From Allantophomopsis cytisporea (lineage: Eukaryota; Ascomycota; Leotiomycetes; Phacidiales; Phacidiaceae), in the NCBI GenBank assembly GCA_024752435.1, contig CP103023.1, forward strand, positions 1,674,001 to 1,738,000: DNA of 64,000 nt, written 5' to 3'. This document shows, one piece after another, positions 45,484 through 56,847 of the stretch (position 1 is its first letter; every line of letters begins with the position of its first letter). The position numbers and the translations under genes were made by a program. The notes under the pieces were generated by a model. It did no database searches and had not been told where the DNA came from. It worked only from the letters and a program-made list of their open reading frames with translations.

Positions 45484-46233
45484 CTAATATCTCTTCCTTG
45501 TCGGCTCTGGGCTGGGACTCCTTGTCGCGCTCCTCTCATCTCTACCTCTCTCACGAAGCCACTTCTTGGTGCTAAGCTCGATCTCTCTGTCAAGCTCATC
45601 ACTGGGATTCTTCCTATGGATGAAATTGCAGAAGCCCCCACGCACGCAGCCCTCCCCGCTATTCAGCCGACAGCACGCCTCCCGGAAATCCGTCACCGGT
45701 GATAGTTCGCAGTAGATCGGCCGCGCCGCGTACCAGCGGGAGTTCAGGGCGTCGCATGCTTTCTGCGCCGAGTCTTCGTACTTGAAGCGTGCGTAGACAT
45801 TACCAATTAGATCTGTGGTATGTTAGCAAGAGTTTTATTTCACTTTCTAATTCTCAACGTAGAATAGTACGGGACGGAAGTATGGCAGAATTGGGGTAGT
45901 AATGGGGTAGGATGGAAGAAGGGCAAACTCACGATCATTATTGTTGTCGCAGACAACCACCTCCTCAATCTCGCCGAACTTGCACATCTCGCACCAGAAA
46001 TCCTCGTAGAAGGCATCGAAGTGGTTCTGAAGCTGGCTGGCGTTCATCTTGATCTTGGGGTCGTACGCCGGGTTCTGGTACAGGTTGGGCAGCAGGATGG
46101 TCTGCGAGTACGACGGCTTGACGTGCTTGCGCGAGCAGCGGTCGCCGTGCCGGCACGCGCCGATCTTGTAGTAGAACGAGCAGTTGACCTTGTCCTGCTC
46201 TGTGCCGAAAATAGAGGCCAAGTAGTTCGCCAT
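45484..46233 (-). CDS. U2AF1: U2AF small subunit, splicing factor (U2AF35/U2AF23)
   Basis: Two exons on the minus strand, 46233-45933 and 45812-45484, with a 120-bp intron, give 209 residues, close to S. pombe U2AF23. The first zinc finger is Cys18-x8-Cys27-x5-Cys33-x3-His37, the RRM-like domain (UHM) spans about 45-145 (IEEVVVCDNNNDHLIGNVYARFKYEDSAQKACDALNSRWY) and the second finger follows (SPVTDFREACC, GGFCNFIH). The protein recognises the AG at the 3' splice site and pairs with the large U2AF subunit. Ser34 sits in the first finger as in human U2AF1. The short tail is basic with SPSPEP but lacks the long RS domain of animals. Orthology is clear. Confidence 0.95.
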
Positions 46234-46991
46234 TGTGAGATTGCGGTTGCTTGTTCGCTGAGGGTTGTTTCAGTGATGGTGTTGCTGATTGAGCGCGCTG
46301 TTTCGTGATATGCAAGCGGATTGTCTGTTCGTGTGACTTATTCGGAGATTGTATATACAGCCTTGGGTTGGTTGTGTATTGATTGTGTTCGGGTAGATGA
46401 TCTGCGATCGTAGAAGATCTGTTGTGTGGCGCGAAAGAAGCTCTGCTGACGAGCTTCGCGATATGGAATTCGCGGTGGTGAGAAATCTAATTGGGTTTAG
46501 CGTCATTATGATGGCAAGGCTGAGTCACGTTCAATGGACTTCGTCTGACGCTCGGAGAGGCTTCGAGAACTGTGTTAGCTCACTTATTCTCGAACCAGCT
46601 TTGATTACAATTACACCGTAAGATCGCCTTATATAGATTATCTATCTTTTATGACAGAATGGGCTCAGCACATTAGATTAGTGCATTATTAGCTTGAAAT
46701 ATCAAGAAATTTCGAGTGGTTATGAACTTGAATGAACTTGTGCTTCTCGACACTCACTGTTGAGCTGATGGTTTCGAGAAACATAGACTATCGCTTCTGT
46801 TTGAGTGATTCGATCTAAGACGCTGTTACTCTGTACAGAGATTAGTGAGATGAAATCAAATTCTTTCTATCTTTTCTCATCTTGATGCTCCTGTATTTAT
46901 ACAAACAATCAACGCTTTTACTCTTTATATCTTACAAATCCCCATTAGCGTTAAAGTAAAAATCTTTCACCCAACTGTAACACTGACAAGC
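46234..46991. promoter_or_regulatory. U2AF1 upstream region and CYT-4 3' flank
   Basis: 758 bp between two minus-strand genes. It contains the U2AF1 promoter and the 3' UTR of the RNase gene. No additional gene visible. Confidence 0.5.
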
Positions 46992-49900
46992 TCAAGGATT
47001 CCACCCATCCTGCCCAACCGTCTGCTTTTTACTAACCGCCTTCATGTGAATCTTGCGATCATAACTCTGCAAATCCTCAATCTCACACTCGAACACATCT
47101 CCGAGCTGTATATCTTTTCTGTCAGTCCATTCAGGAACATCGAAATGGACTGGAAGACCTAAATCAACCATGAGTCCGCTGACGACAGTGACGCTGTGTA
47201 TCTCATTGATATCCATGACGAAGACATCAAAAGTGTCTGGCAGCTTAGCCTCTTTGAAGTGCCAAGCGCGAACCAGCAAGTTGATAGCCCATTGTCGCAC
47301 ATTATCTTTGTGAAGCATTGAGATCTGAGACTCCTTGGCGTCCAAGTGAGGGAGTAGATCTTCGAGTTGGGCCTTGGTAAAAGGAAGGTAGTCCTCACGG
47401 GTGCTACCAACAAGCGATGCACCAGTGCGCGCTTCCTCGCGGATAGCGGCCTGGATTTGCCAATGAGCTAGCAGATCACTGTATCGGCGGAGAGGGCTGG
47501 TGACCCGGGTGTAGAAGTCCATTCCTAATTGCATATGCGGTGCTGGTGTGGTAGTCCCTTTAGCGCCGCCGATAAGGCGCATGAATTGGAGACGTAGACG
47601 GAAGGGTGCATTGCTGTCTTTATCTTGAGCAGGCCTGATGAATTGGTCATAGAATTCGCTGGGATCTGGTCGGTCTGGGTGTTTGGGAGTTGCACGATAG
47701 ATGATGGGAATGTTACGTTCCCTGCACCAATTTCCTGCTACTTCCGAAGCAATGACCATGAGGTTCCGTACAGTGTTGGCGCTGTTGTCAGATGATTTGG
47801 GATCGAAGCCGGTGCACTTTAAGGTAATGCTTGGATCGTAATTGAACGAACGGATTGGAGCGATAGTGGACAAAGCTCCTGTAGGCACAGTCTCTTCGGG
47901 ACCGATCTGAGGAAATTGTACAGCTATTTCTGCTTGCCCGAATTGTACTGTAGTGTAGCTTTTTGCGGCATGAACCTTAGCTCGAGCTTGGCCATACTTG
48001 TCAAGTAACTTCAAATTTTGTATGTCTGCATCTGTCAGATCAGATGCCTTCACCATGGGTCGAGACTCGAAGCTGGCATCTAACTTCGGCCCAACACGAA
48101 TTGCGGTTTTGAGAGGAGAAACCTTCGAGTCAAGACCGATGACTTCCTTTATCGCGTCTGGGCTGACGAATTTGACATTTTGGACGATACCAGTGGTGAT
48201 TTTGGATTCAAGAATTTCACCTCCATCGCTCATCCGTGCGCTAAATGTGAGGGTACGGCGATGAGGGGCAAGACTCATATGTTTCATGACTATATTTGGA
48301 GCCAGCATAGATCGTACTCGTTCAGGCAGGTAAATGTTTCCGACAATATCCCTTGCCCGCACATCCACATCGCTTCCTGGCTCAATAATAGCTGCTGGAT
48401 CTGCAGTATGAACGTGAATCCAATGCTGATCAGGAGAACCCTCAACGGCCTCAATAGACACTCCATCATCAATCTCGTGAGCACCAACATCATCGATGCA
48501 ATAGACTGGTGTGTTTCCCCAATCACGTCGATGCTCAGACATCACATCTTTGATCTCCAAGTCGTCTCCGGAAGAGCCCGGAAACTCAGGAGTTTCCTGC
48601 AATCTGATGCCCGTCTGTGGAAGTCGAGCATCAAAAGCAGTACGGGTTTCCCAAGGTGTAACAAAGCCGATTTCCTGAAGAAATTGCCACGCAGTACTCA
48701 TGTCTAGATTATACTCGGGATATCTATCAAGTAGTCGTAAGAGATATGACCCAACAGAGTTAAGAGTAGAGTTGGGCCTGAATGATTTGAGGGCGGCCCA
48801 GGACTCGAAGAACATGAGGATTTGTATGTCGTTTTTGTCCCAGAAATGGTCTTGATGTTGGATTGCAGTTTCCTGATTATTCTGGCCACTAACCCGCGGT
48901 CCAACAATACCGTACTTGGTTGGTTGGCGGATCTTACGGTTCTGATCGATCACAGCTTTGGCCTTCTTAAGGAATTTGCGGATGTTCTCACTATATTCAG
49001 TGACAACTACATTATCTTTATCAATGAGGCTATTCTCATGCTCATGTGCCCACTGCGTGACAGTCGCAATGGTTTGTAATTCGTGTTGAGGACTGATTTC
49101 AAAATTGCCAGTGGTACGATGAGTTTTCGCATTGCTAGGTCGAAAGGCCCTGTCGTTACCTGCCAACACTCGATAGACTGCATAAACTGCGCTAAGCGGA
49201 AGGTTACCCTGTTCATCTCGTTCGACTGAGTCCGGTAATATTTTGTTTGCTAGTTCATTAAGGGTAGCATTTGTGATCATGTTTGGGTGAGCCAGTAACT
49301 TATGGGCTTCATCCAGTCTATGTGCGGCGAGACGATATATGGTATCAGCTTCAGTCCAGAAGTTCCGCATTTCGCGGACTATGGCGGCTCCTATATGTCT
49401 TGGCAATGCTTTTTCGAACCCGTGAAGTGTATCCTTGGCAGAATCGCTTACATCTTCTTGAGGCAAATATGGAAGTAGCGGGTCCAATTCGGATGGGTGA
49501 ATAAAGCCAGGAACGCAATACATTACTGTGCGGGGTTTCCGATGAACCCATTGACCAGACATTGTGTAGAACTGAGATGTCGTCTCAAAGTCCTGCACAA
49601 AAACTGCAAGTTCGCTCTTCTGTCCGCCATGGAAACTATATCAGAGTCTTAGTATGAATGAGTACTGGTTAACAAGAGTTTGTAGACATACACAAGATCC
49701 ACCATGTCTCCTCGTAGCAGAAAGGGACGTCGGTCGCCAATATCAACAAGTTCATTTCCACCGAAAATTTGTATTGTGTCGTCGTCCTGGTCCTCTTGCA
49801 AAATGCCTCCTTCAGATGGGCGTGTCACGGAATTATCAAGAGCGCCCGGGGCCGCGACATCAGCGTCAAAGGGGCTCGAAGTTTTCACAGATTGATCTTT

Positions 49901-50218
49901 ATGATTCTCTTCCCATATCCTAAATCTCTCTCGTATAGGAACGTAGGGGCCAGGACCCAACTCTGATAGTGAAACATGATCAACGCTGCTTAGACTTGCT
50001 TTTTGAGTTTCTGTCTCTTGATGCTTCCGCTGTAATATATCAGTAACCACCAATTCATATCATCCCATTCCACTCACCAGAACTGTCGAGTTAAAGCTTC
50101 TCACAGTGATAGATGAACGCGAGGCGATTGCCCGGTGTGGACGCAGGCCCAAGAGTATATTACAAGGTAGAATCCGACCAGTCGGTATCATCTTGTTCTG
50201 CATAAAAGCCCGATTCAT
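46992..50218 (-). CDS. cyt-4: Mitochondrial RNB-family exoribonuclease, CYT-4/Dss1-like
   Basis: Three exons, 50218-50078, 50029-49692 and 49635-46992 (introns 48 and 56 bp), give 1040 residues. Joining exon 2 to 3 through a GTATGT donor restores DMVDLVFHGGQKSELAVFVQDF. The start codes an Arg-rich, acid-free presequence (about residues 1-45), pointing to mitochondria. The RNB catalytic block is intact (EIDDGVSIE, Asp549-Asp550, and HVHTADPAAIIEPGSDVD), and a C-terminal S1-like region ends the protein. Neurospora CYT-4 and yeast Dss1 degrade and trim mitochondrial RNA; in yeast Dss1 works with the Suv3 helicase. Possible ATGs are at 50218, 50203 and 50191; all lie inside the coding region of the upstream gene. 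Confidence 0.9.
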
Positions 50219-50750
50219 CTTGTATTGTATCCGATACCTGCTGACTGTTTTGAGTACGCTCACTCCAACTCTCAAGCACGTCGTCCAAGTTCACATCAAC
50301 TGCCTTGATGTTCTCGCAGGTTTCGCTATCGTCTTCGAACGGGGTGAAGCGTGGGAAAGTGTGAAAGTCTAAGATGCCAATCGACACTAATTGACCTCCT
50401 CGAGCTACAATTAGCTTTTCGATGTACGAGTCCTTGTCAATTTGATCCTGATTATTTCCTTCCCACTTCCTGCGTAATTCGGGAGGTGGCGTTCTGAGCG
50501 TATAATTGGCCCTGATTTTGTAATCGACTTTTCGAATTTTCGGCTCGTAGTGAAAACGCAACTTCAGCTCGTGGGCGTGGTGTGTAATTGTCGGTTCCCC
50601 CGTCAAGGGCGGGATATTGCGAATGCGTTTTGCAAGAGTCTCTTTTGAAAGCCAGTTTTTAGTTCTAATAATGTTTGGTGAGGAGAGGTATTCTGGCCGA
50701 TTCACAATTGGTTTAATGGTGGTGAGGTAACGTAAAGATTGACGGAACAT
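50160..50750 (-). CDS. Probable mitochondrial protein, unknown function
   Basis: Single exon, 196 residues, ATG at 50750. The N-terminus (MFRQSLRYLTTIKPIVNR and onwards) is basic with hydroxyl residues and no acids for about 18 positions, a good presequence. The middle is basic (HELKLRFHYEPKIRKVDYKIRANYTLRTPPPELRRKW) and the C-terminus acidic. The style recalls a small mitochondrial ribosomal or RNA-processing protein, but I do not recognise a family and do not assign one. Its last 59 bases overlap, in another frame, the first codons of the CYT-4-like gene on the same strand. Confidence 0.6.
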   Translation of the reverse strand: MFRQSLRYLTTIKPIVNRPEYLSSPNIIRTKNWLSKETLAKRIRNIPPLTGEPTITHHAHELKLRFHYEPKIRKVDYKIRANYTLRTPPPELRRKWEGNNQDQIDKDSYIEKLIVARGGQLVSIGILDFHTFPRFTPFEDDSETCENIKAVDVNLDDVLESWSERTQNSQQVSDTIQDESGFYAEQDDTDWSDSTL

Positions 50751-51144
50751 AGCGCAGAGTTTGCATTGGAAGATTGGGTTTTAAATTTTATTTCCATTAA
50801 ATGACAAGACGTAGTACTGCGAAGTTATTCACTGGGCAAGTGAATGCATGCTTCTAAGACGAGCATATTCTGGTGACTCCCGATTCATGTATGATTATGA
50901 GATTCACGCGATTAACATTTTCCTGGATAATCTACACTCGTCCATGATCACGTGAGATACACCGCGGCTATTGGAAAAGAAGGCTTCTCAATCACCATAC
51001 CGTCACACATGGTTGTTCTGTCGTGCAATTTCTGTGATAAAGTAACTGCTCTCTTACTGTTTGTGCTGGTACCTGTTGATTCTGGACTACTATACAATCC
51101 CAACAGGTAATCAAATTTTGTGCCTATCACAGTGCTTAATCACC
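50751..51144. promoter_or_regulatory. Divergent promoter between mitochondrial protein and PSI-type protein
   Basis: 394 bp between two divergent ATGs. No TATA box or known operator recognised. A CACGTGA word at about 50948-50955 is a possible E-box. Confidence 0.45.
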
Positions 51145-51643
51145 ATGGATGTGGCCGCCAGTAACAGAGAGCAATTATGCTGGAAGCAACAAAGCTGTAA
51201 CGGTTGCCTGGAAGAATATTGCATTTGGTGCCCATCTGTAAGAGCATACCAAGGCTTCATTATGGCTAAATAGGTTGAATACTAATGAACAATAGTCTTT
51301 GACGTGTGTTCCAAACACCTCTCGAATACCAATATTGGCGCCTGTGTTCAATCCCGATGTCTGCTCTCTTTGGTCGGAACGTTGGGAGGGTCGCTCCCGT
51401 CCACTTGGATGTCATGTCTCCACGATAACTTTCTTGACCTGTCTCATCACAAGTCTCTCCACGCTGTTGTTCATTGGGTTGGTGATCATCACATTGAAAT
51501 GGGGTAGGAGGCTACGCCAGCTGTGGAAAAGACCAGCGGGCTGGTGGAAGGTCTGGAGATGGAACTACTGGAAGACTTGGAAACTGGAGATCAGAGACAT
51601 ACAAGAATCCCAACCAGCAGAGCAACGTCGACTTTTAGAGTAG
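51145..51643 (+). CDS. PSI-domain single-pass membrane protein of fungi
   Basis: Two exons, 51145-51237 and 51296-51643, separated by a 58-bp phase-0 intron, give 146 residues. The N-terminal half has a Cys pattern of plexin-semaphorin-integrin type (CWKQQSCNGC, CIWCPSSLTC, then DVC), followed by SERWEGRSRPLGCHVSTITF and one membrane helix (about residues 80-100, LTCLITSLSTLLFIGLVIITL), and a basic Trp-rich cytosolic tail. There is no cleavable signal peptide, so the helix likely acts as the anchor. Many filamentous ascomycetes have a protein of this layout; its function is unknown to me. It ends 81 bp from the stop of the converging molybdopterin synthase gene. Confidence 0.7.
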
Positions 51644-51724
51644 GACAAGCCCATATCACATTTTACACATCATGATCACTGGTGGGTCGAGGGGACACTC
51701 TGACTCCACTCAAGCAAGAGGCTC

Positions 51725-52012
51725 TCAACCTGAGCTCACTGGCGGGATTATAGCAACCTCGTCACCCTCTTGGACGATCGCGGCTGTTCCGTCATCACCG
51801 TTCTCAATATCAACATATTCGAGGTTCAGGGTGACCAAGCAACTATCCAGGACCTTCGACTTTATGCCAATGTATTTCTTTTCCAGCATATCAAATAGCT
51901 CCCCGAGTTTCAAAGGGGCCTCGAATACTTCCGTATCCTTCAAAGTGTACGAACTCGCCGAGGCAAAGTAGAGAACTGTGAAGTATCCTGGAGAAGCTTT
52001 GGAAGCTGCCAT
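51725..52012 (-). CDS. cnxG: Molybdopterin synthase small subunit (MoaD/MOCS2A, CnxG type)
   Basis: Single exon, 95 residues, the usual size. The ubiquitin-like beta-grasp fold reads through: FTVLYFASASSYT at the start, LGELFDMLEKKY, VTLNLEYVDIENGDDGTAAIVQEGDEVAIIPPVSSG at the end (with the DEVAIIPP signature). The C-terminal glycine is converted to a thiocarboxylate that supplies sulfur for molybdopterin, the cofactor of nitrate reductase. Family members normally end in Gly-Gly; this one ends Ser-Gly. I looked for an alternative 3' exon giving Gly-Gly and found none. Orthology is secure from the rest of the sequence. Confidence 0.85.
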   Translation of the reverse strand: MAASKASPGYFTVLYFASASSYTLKDTEVFEAPLKLGELFDMLEKKYIGIKSKVLDSCLVTLNLEYVDIENGDDGTAAIVQEGDEVAIIPPVSSG

Positions 52013-52612
52013 AGTGCTTAATCTGAGTGATAGGTCATGTTAGTCAAGTCTCAACAATGAGATGAATGAATTGAAAACAGGGTTGTAAGTTGATATTTTT
52101 CAGAGATCTTGGTGATATGCCACATCGCATAATCTAATTAAAGATGATGCTTCAGGTAATACATGCTATTTTTGTTCGTCATGAAAATCGGAAGCCACAA
52201 AGGCTGTTCCAGAAGAAATAATGAGTGTGCTTACCTGGTGTGCCACAGTGAGCTTGTAAAGATTGAGGAGTGAATGGTTGGTTTCGATTTATCAAGAAAG
52301 ATATCTGTTGAGGTACAAATCATCATTAGTATCTCACCTTATGTATGAGAGCAACTGGTACGCGCCTTACCTTTTCGGGTTACGCGACCGTGGTATTTCT
52401 TCCAGTGGTGGGCGACCACTTGACACATGAGGCTCTGAGGCTCACGACAGCCTACTGACCCAACTTGTACATTTCACGTGATCCTACACCCTGCTCGGCA
52501 CAAGATCTTCATTGTGACGGAAGGTCGGTGACTGAACACCCCGTTCGACAGCAACGGCGACACGGACACAGAACGACCGTCATCAGTAATAGCATCAAGA
52601 GCTCTCGACGTT
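52013..52612. promoter_or_regulatory. Divergent promoter between cnxG and the Zn2Cys6 factor
   Basis: 600 bp between two divergent ATGs. A CACGTGATC word lies at about 52476-52484. No further gene seen. Confidence 0.45.
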
Positions 52613-55332
52613 ATGGATATCGATCCAAGACTTCGAGGTGAGCAGCCGTCGCCACCGACTGCATATCCTCCACCGCCGGCGTCTGTCGCTCAATACCCAA
52701 GTCCTGGAGCTTCAGGTCGACTTTCAATCTCGCATCAACAGCCGCAGCAGCAGCACCAGATCCATGATGACAATCCTTACCAGTCCATGTACCCTCCTCC
52801 CCATACTCCTCAATCAGCAGGTTCCCTTGGCGCAGTTGATACACAGGGCCAAGAGCATGGAAGTGGAACTCCTACAGGCGACGCGAATGATCCAAAGCGA
52901 CCAAGAGCTTGCGAAGCTTGTCGAGGGCTAAAAGTACGATGTGAACCAGATCCAAATAATCCAGATGGACCATGCAAAAGATGTACCAAAGCCAATCGCA
53001 ACTGTGTTGTGACTGTGCCAAGTCGCAAAAGACAAAAGAAGACGGACAGTCGAGTAGCGGAGCTGGAGAAGAAAATAGATGCTCTGACTCAGAGTTTGCA
53101 AGCATCAAAATCTGGGGCTGGACACTTGGATGCTGAAAACCATGGATATCAGCAAGTCACACATGGCGTATACCCTCCGCTTCCTCGTGAGAGCCCCGTT
53201 CAGCGTTCTGCATCGAACGAGTGGGCATCCCAGCTAGAAAGGTTTGCACAGCCAGTGGACCAGGACGATAGAAGACAACCTCCACCTCCAATGGTGATGG
53301 CAGGCCAAAAGAGAAAGCACTCTGATAGCCGAAATCCGTCTTACTCCGATGTCAAAGCCACACCAGACGTAATAGAAGATAGTAACGGCGGTGCGTTCGC
53401 TTTCAACAAGCCGACTGGATCGCTTCGCAAATCGGAAACAATTCGTGCTTTCATACCCAGTGAATATACGGATGTTGTTGACAGAGGAATCATATCTACC
53501 GAGACTGCAACTGCCATGTTTGAAAGGTATATCACAGAGATGGCTCCACATATGCCAGCTGTCGTCTTCCCTGTGGGAACAACAGCAGCTGAAATCCGGA
53601 AGACCAAGCCAATTCTGTTTCTTGCTATCTTGAGTGCTGCATCTGGAACTAACCACCCAGAAGTTCAGAGAGTCATGACCAAGGAAGTTATGCAGATTTT
53701 TGCTGATCGTATCATCTGTCAGGGTGATAAGACCTTGGAGTTGATACAGGCTCTTCAAGTCTGTACTTTGTGGTATTGGCCACCTGGTATGCTTGCAAAT
53801 TTATTTTGAATCTTAAAGACCTATATCACTAACATTTCATAGAACACTTTGAGGAGATGAAGTTCTATCAACTCATTCACATTGCAGCTGTGATGGCCAT
53901 TGACTGCGGATTGAGTCGAAAGCGCAAAATTAGTCGTCCTAAAGCCCGTGTGCCTCCCGGTCTCTGGCGTGATCACCCATGGCGTCGAACACCATTCCCC
54001 GATTCCGAGTCAGCTGAAGCACGAAGAGCCTGGCTTGGTTGTTATTTCTTGTGCTGCAATGCCTCTATGGGTCTTCGACGCCCAAATCTGATCAGATGGT
54101 CCTCCTATATGAACGACTGCATGGAGGCTTTGGAATCCTCTCCAGATGCTTTGCCATCGGATAGACTGCTTTGCCAGTGGGTAAGAAGTCAGCATATCGC
54201 AGAGGAAGTTGGTATTCAATTTTCGATGGATGACCCATTTGCCTCAGTTACCATTGCAGATCAGAAAGTGCAGTATGCTCTGAAGGGGTTCGAGATGGAT
54301 CTTGAACATTGGAGCCAACAAGTTCCCACTGATGTTCAAGGACCATCTTTGAAGATGAGTGAGCATGTTGTAAACCTCTACATGCACGAAGTTGCGTTGC
54401 ATGTTGATCATAATGTTGAAGAGTTCAAGCCACCCTTCACGGAAGAGGGACTACGCGGAAATACTGTTGCAGAGTCAGACCGCCTCAGCTCAGCGCATAT
54501 CAACGCATTGTCAAGCTGTCTAAGCTCCATCGACGGTATCTTTGAAACCTTCTTGTCTCTAGACGTTGAAGTCATCCGTGCACTTCCAATCTTCCATTTT
54601 GTGCGCGTGGCCTATGCCGTTGTTGTCCTGATCAAGATGTTCTTTGCAGCTGCCACACCTAACAGTGAGCTAGGAAAGGTCATCAACAAGGACAACATGA
54701 AAGTCGAGTATTACTTGGACGGCTTGTTGGAGACATTCCGTGCGACCGCTGAGGACGAGAAATCCCGACCAGCATCCAAATTCCTGATGGTGCTTGTCAT
54801 GCTTAAGACATGGTTCCACCGACAGAAGGACGGCAAAGTCCCGCCTCTTGCATCAGGACAGACCGCATCTGGAAACAATTGCCCGTACGAAGGTCTGGCT
54901 ACGCCAGCACCAACAGTTGAGAGTGAGACACCGCAAGCATCCCAGCAGCGTGCACAGACAGAGTATAGCCCGGCCAACACGCCGCTGCAGCTGCTCTCCG
55001 AGGTGGCCACAGGCAATCAGAATCACCAATCGCGTCCCGAAAGCCGTACAGCGAACTTCCCTAACAAGCCCGCCGATGATTGGATGCCGCAGCAGCCATA
55101 CAGCTATATCGTGAACAATATGCGGGGCAACTTCGGAGCGCCTGCTAGTATGGCACCGGATTTTAGCAACCTTGGCACTGATATTGAGGTCGCTATGGGA
55201 GATGGCTTTGAACAAGCTATGGGCATGACTATTGGTGATGGTGACTTTGGGAAGTATTTCAGTGAGGAACCATTCTTTGGCGCTATGATGGATAGTGTTG
55301 GTGGTACAGGGAACGTCTTTGAGGGAATTTGA
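52613..55332 (+). CDS. Zn(II)2Cys6 fungal transcription factor
   Basis: Two exons, 52613-53786 and 53843-55332, with a 56-bp intron, give 887 residues. The N-terminal 90 residues are Pro/Gln-rich. The binuclear zinc cluster has six cysteines at 100, 103, 110, 121, 124 and 131 (ACEACRGLKVRC, PCKRCTKANRNC), followed by a basic linker (PSRKRQKKT) and a coiled coil (RVAELEKKIDALTQSLQA) for dimerisation. The middle homology region (about 330-650) has the helical fungal_trans pattern (CTLWYWPPEHFEEMKFYQLIHIAAVMAIDCGL). The acidic, Gly/Met-rich C-terminus may activate transcription. The spacing resembles the War1/Leu3 branch, but a target pathway cannot be read from sequence and no linked cluster suggests one. 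Confidence 0.9.
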
Positions 55333-56847
55333 GATTGGTTTCTGAGGAGAACTTGGTTCCATGGGCAAAAGGGATAACGATATTACTATGCTGTTACGTT
55401 AATACTCGATGATCTTAGGTGTTTTACTTATTTGCTGTTTGCGAATGTGTAGCAACAAATTCTAATCTTCCACTCCATAATATGCTTTACTCAGAGCCAT
55501 ATCTACGATAACTTGGTGATATAGACGATGGCATGGAAATTTGCTACCTGAAACATGTACCACATTTACTAAATCGTGTATGTGTTGATAGTAGTAGAAT
55601 ACTTGAAAGCCACAGTCACTTAATACTCTGCAAGTACCAGGAGCCTTACACTCACTAAGCACCATATCATTATCAAGTACTTATAATATATATTACGCGC
55701 ATATATATATCCCTCTCACACTATGGAACTCATTTGAGTGTTAAGTCACCTAAGCCGTACTCAATAGATTAGCTACGTTGGAATGCTGTATTAATTATAA
55801 GCATTCAAAGATGGCTGTTCATCTCAAGATCGCAGAGCACGATCTATCAGAAAGGATTTAAAATACATGTTCATGTAAATTGAAACATTAGAGCAATATA
55901 AACAGAAACCATACGTACCTGATCTCATTTTTTCCGGTGACTGAGGTTGAGTAGCTAACTGCACTAATTTTGATTGCTTTCTGCAGAAGATACTTGCAAG
56001 CCCCTATAATAACTTGAAGAAGAGGGTGTACCAGCTGCACCTCGAGGTTGTAGAGGTTTCATCTTCTCATCAACTCTGTTTCTTGGTTTTGACAAGTCTG
56101 ATCCAGCTCATTAGCCTCGAGCTACAATACTAAACGGTCGAATAATGCTGTCAAATTCACAGAGGCTGTTGAAATTGGAGGTGCTCATTGCCCAGTTGCA
56201 TGATACTCTTCACTTTTCGACACTCCACCCCTATTGGAAGAAAAAGACTCGTCCCAAATGAAACTTTGTGGATGTTGTAACAGAAACATAGCTCCAATTT
56301 TCTTGCGTACCACTCGCTCCAGCACTTCTCCGGCTTCTATTCACGGCCACCACCAAATGGTGAGTAGGTATCCATGCTCTCGGAATAGGAACTGATCCGT
56401 CGTTAGTGATGACCATGGTACAGAAATATCATGATTATTTCGACTGGAGATACATAGAAGAATGGATCTCCATGTCAAATTGCGAATGGAATAGTAGGGA
56501 CGTCATCTGAGCTGCGGATAGGAGAAGTGTGTGAAGAAAAGCACTCATAGGTATTATTAAATACCAGTGCTAAAAACCTGCAGCGGTGCACCGACTATCT
56601 CCCTGGTAGAAATTCAAAGAACCTCGCAATGGTACGCGAGATGTTCTGTAGAAGTCAACACTAAAACACTTGAAATGGTGGTTCATATGAAGATTCAAGC
56701 ACCACAAATAACGATACTGGTCGCGCTCTTGAGTCCCAAAGGGCGGCGGAGAAATTCAAGGTTCGTTGTGTTTGTAATGAGATCCAAGAATACGTTTCTC
56801 AACTTCTAGCTAACGTCAGAAGACAGAAACTTTTGTTGTGAGTCAAA
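55333..56847. other. AT-rich gene-poor region
   Basis: 1.5 kb downstream of the transcription factor. AT-rich, with a run of ATATAT near 55690-55710. Short frames on both strands are not protein-like. Confidence 0.5.
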
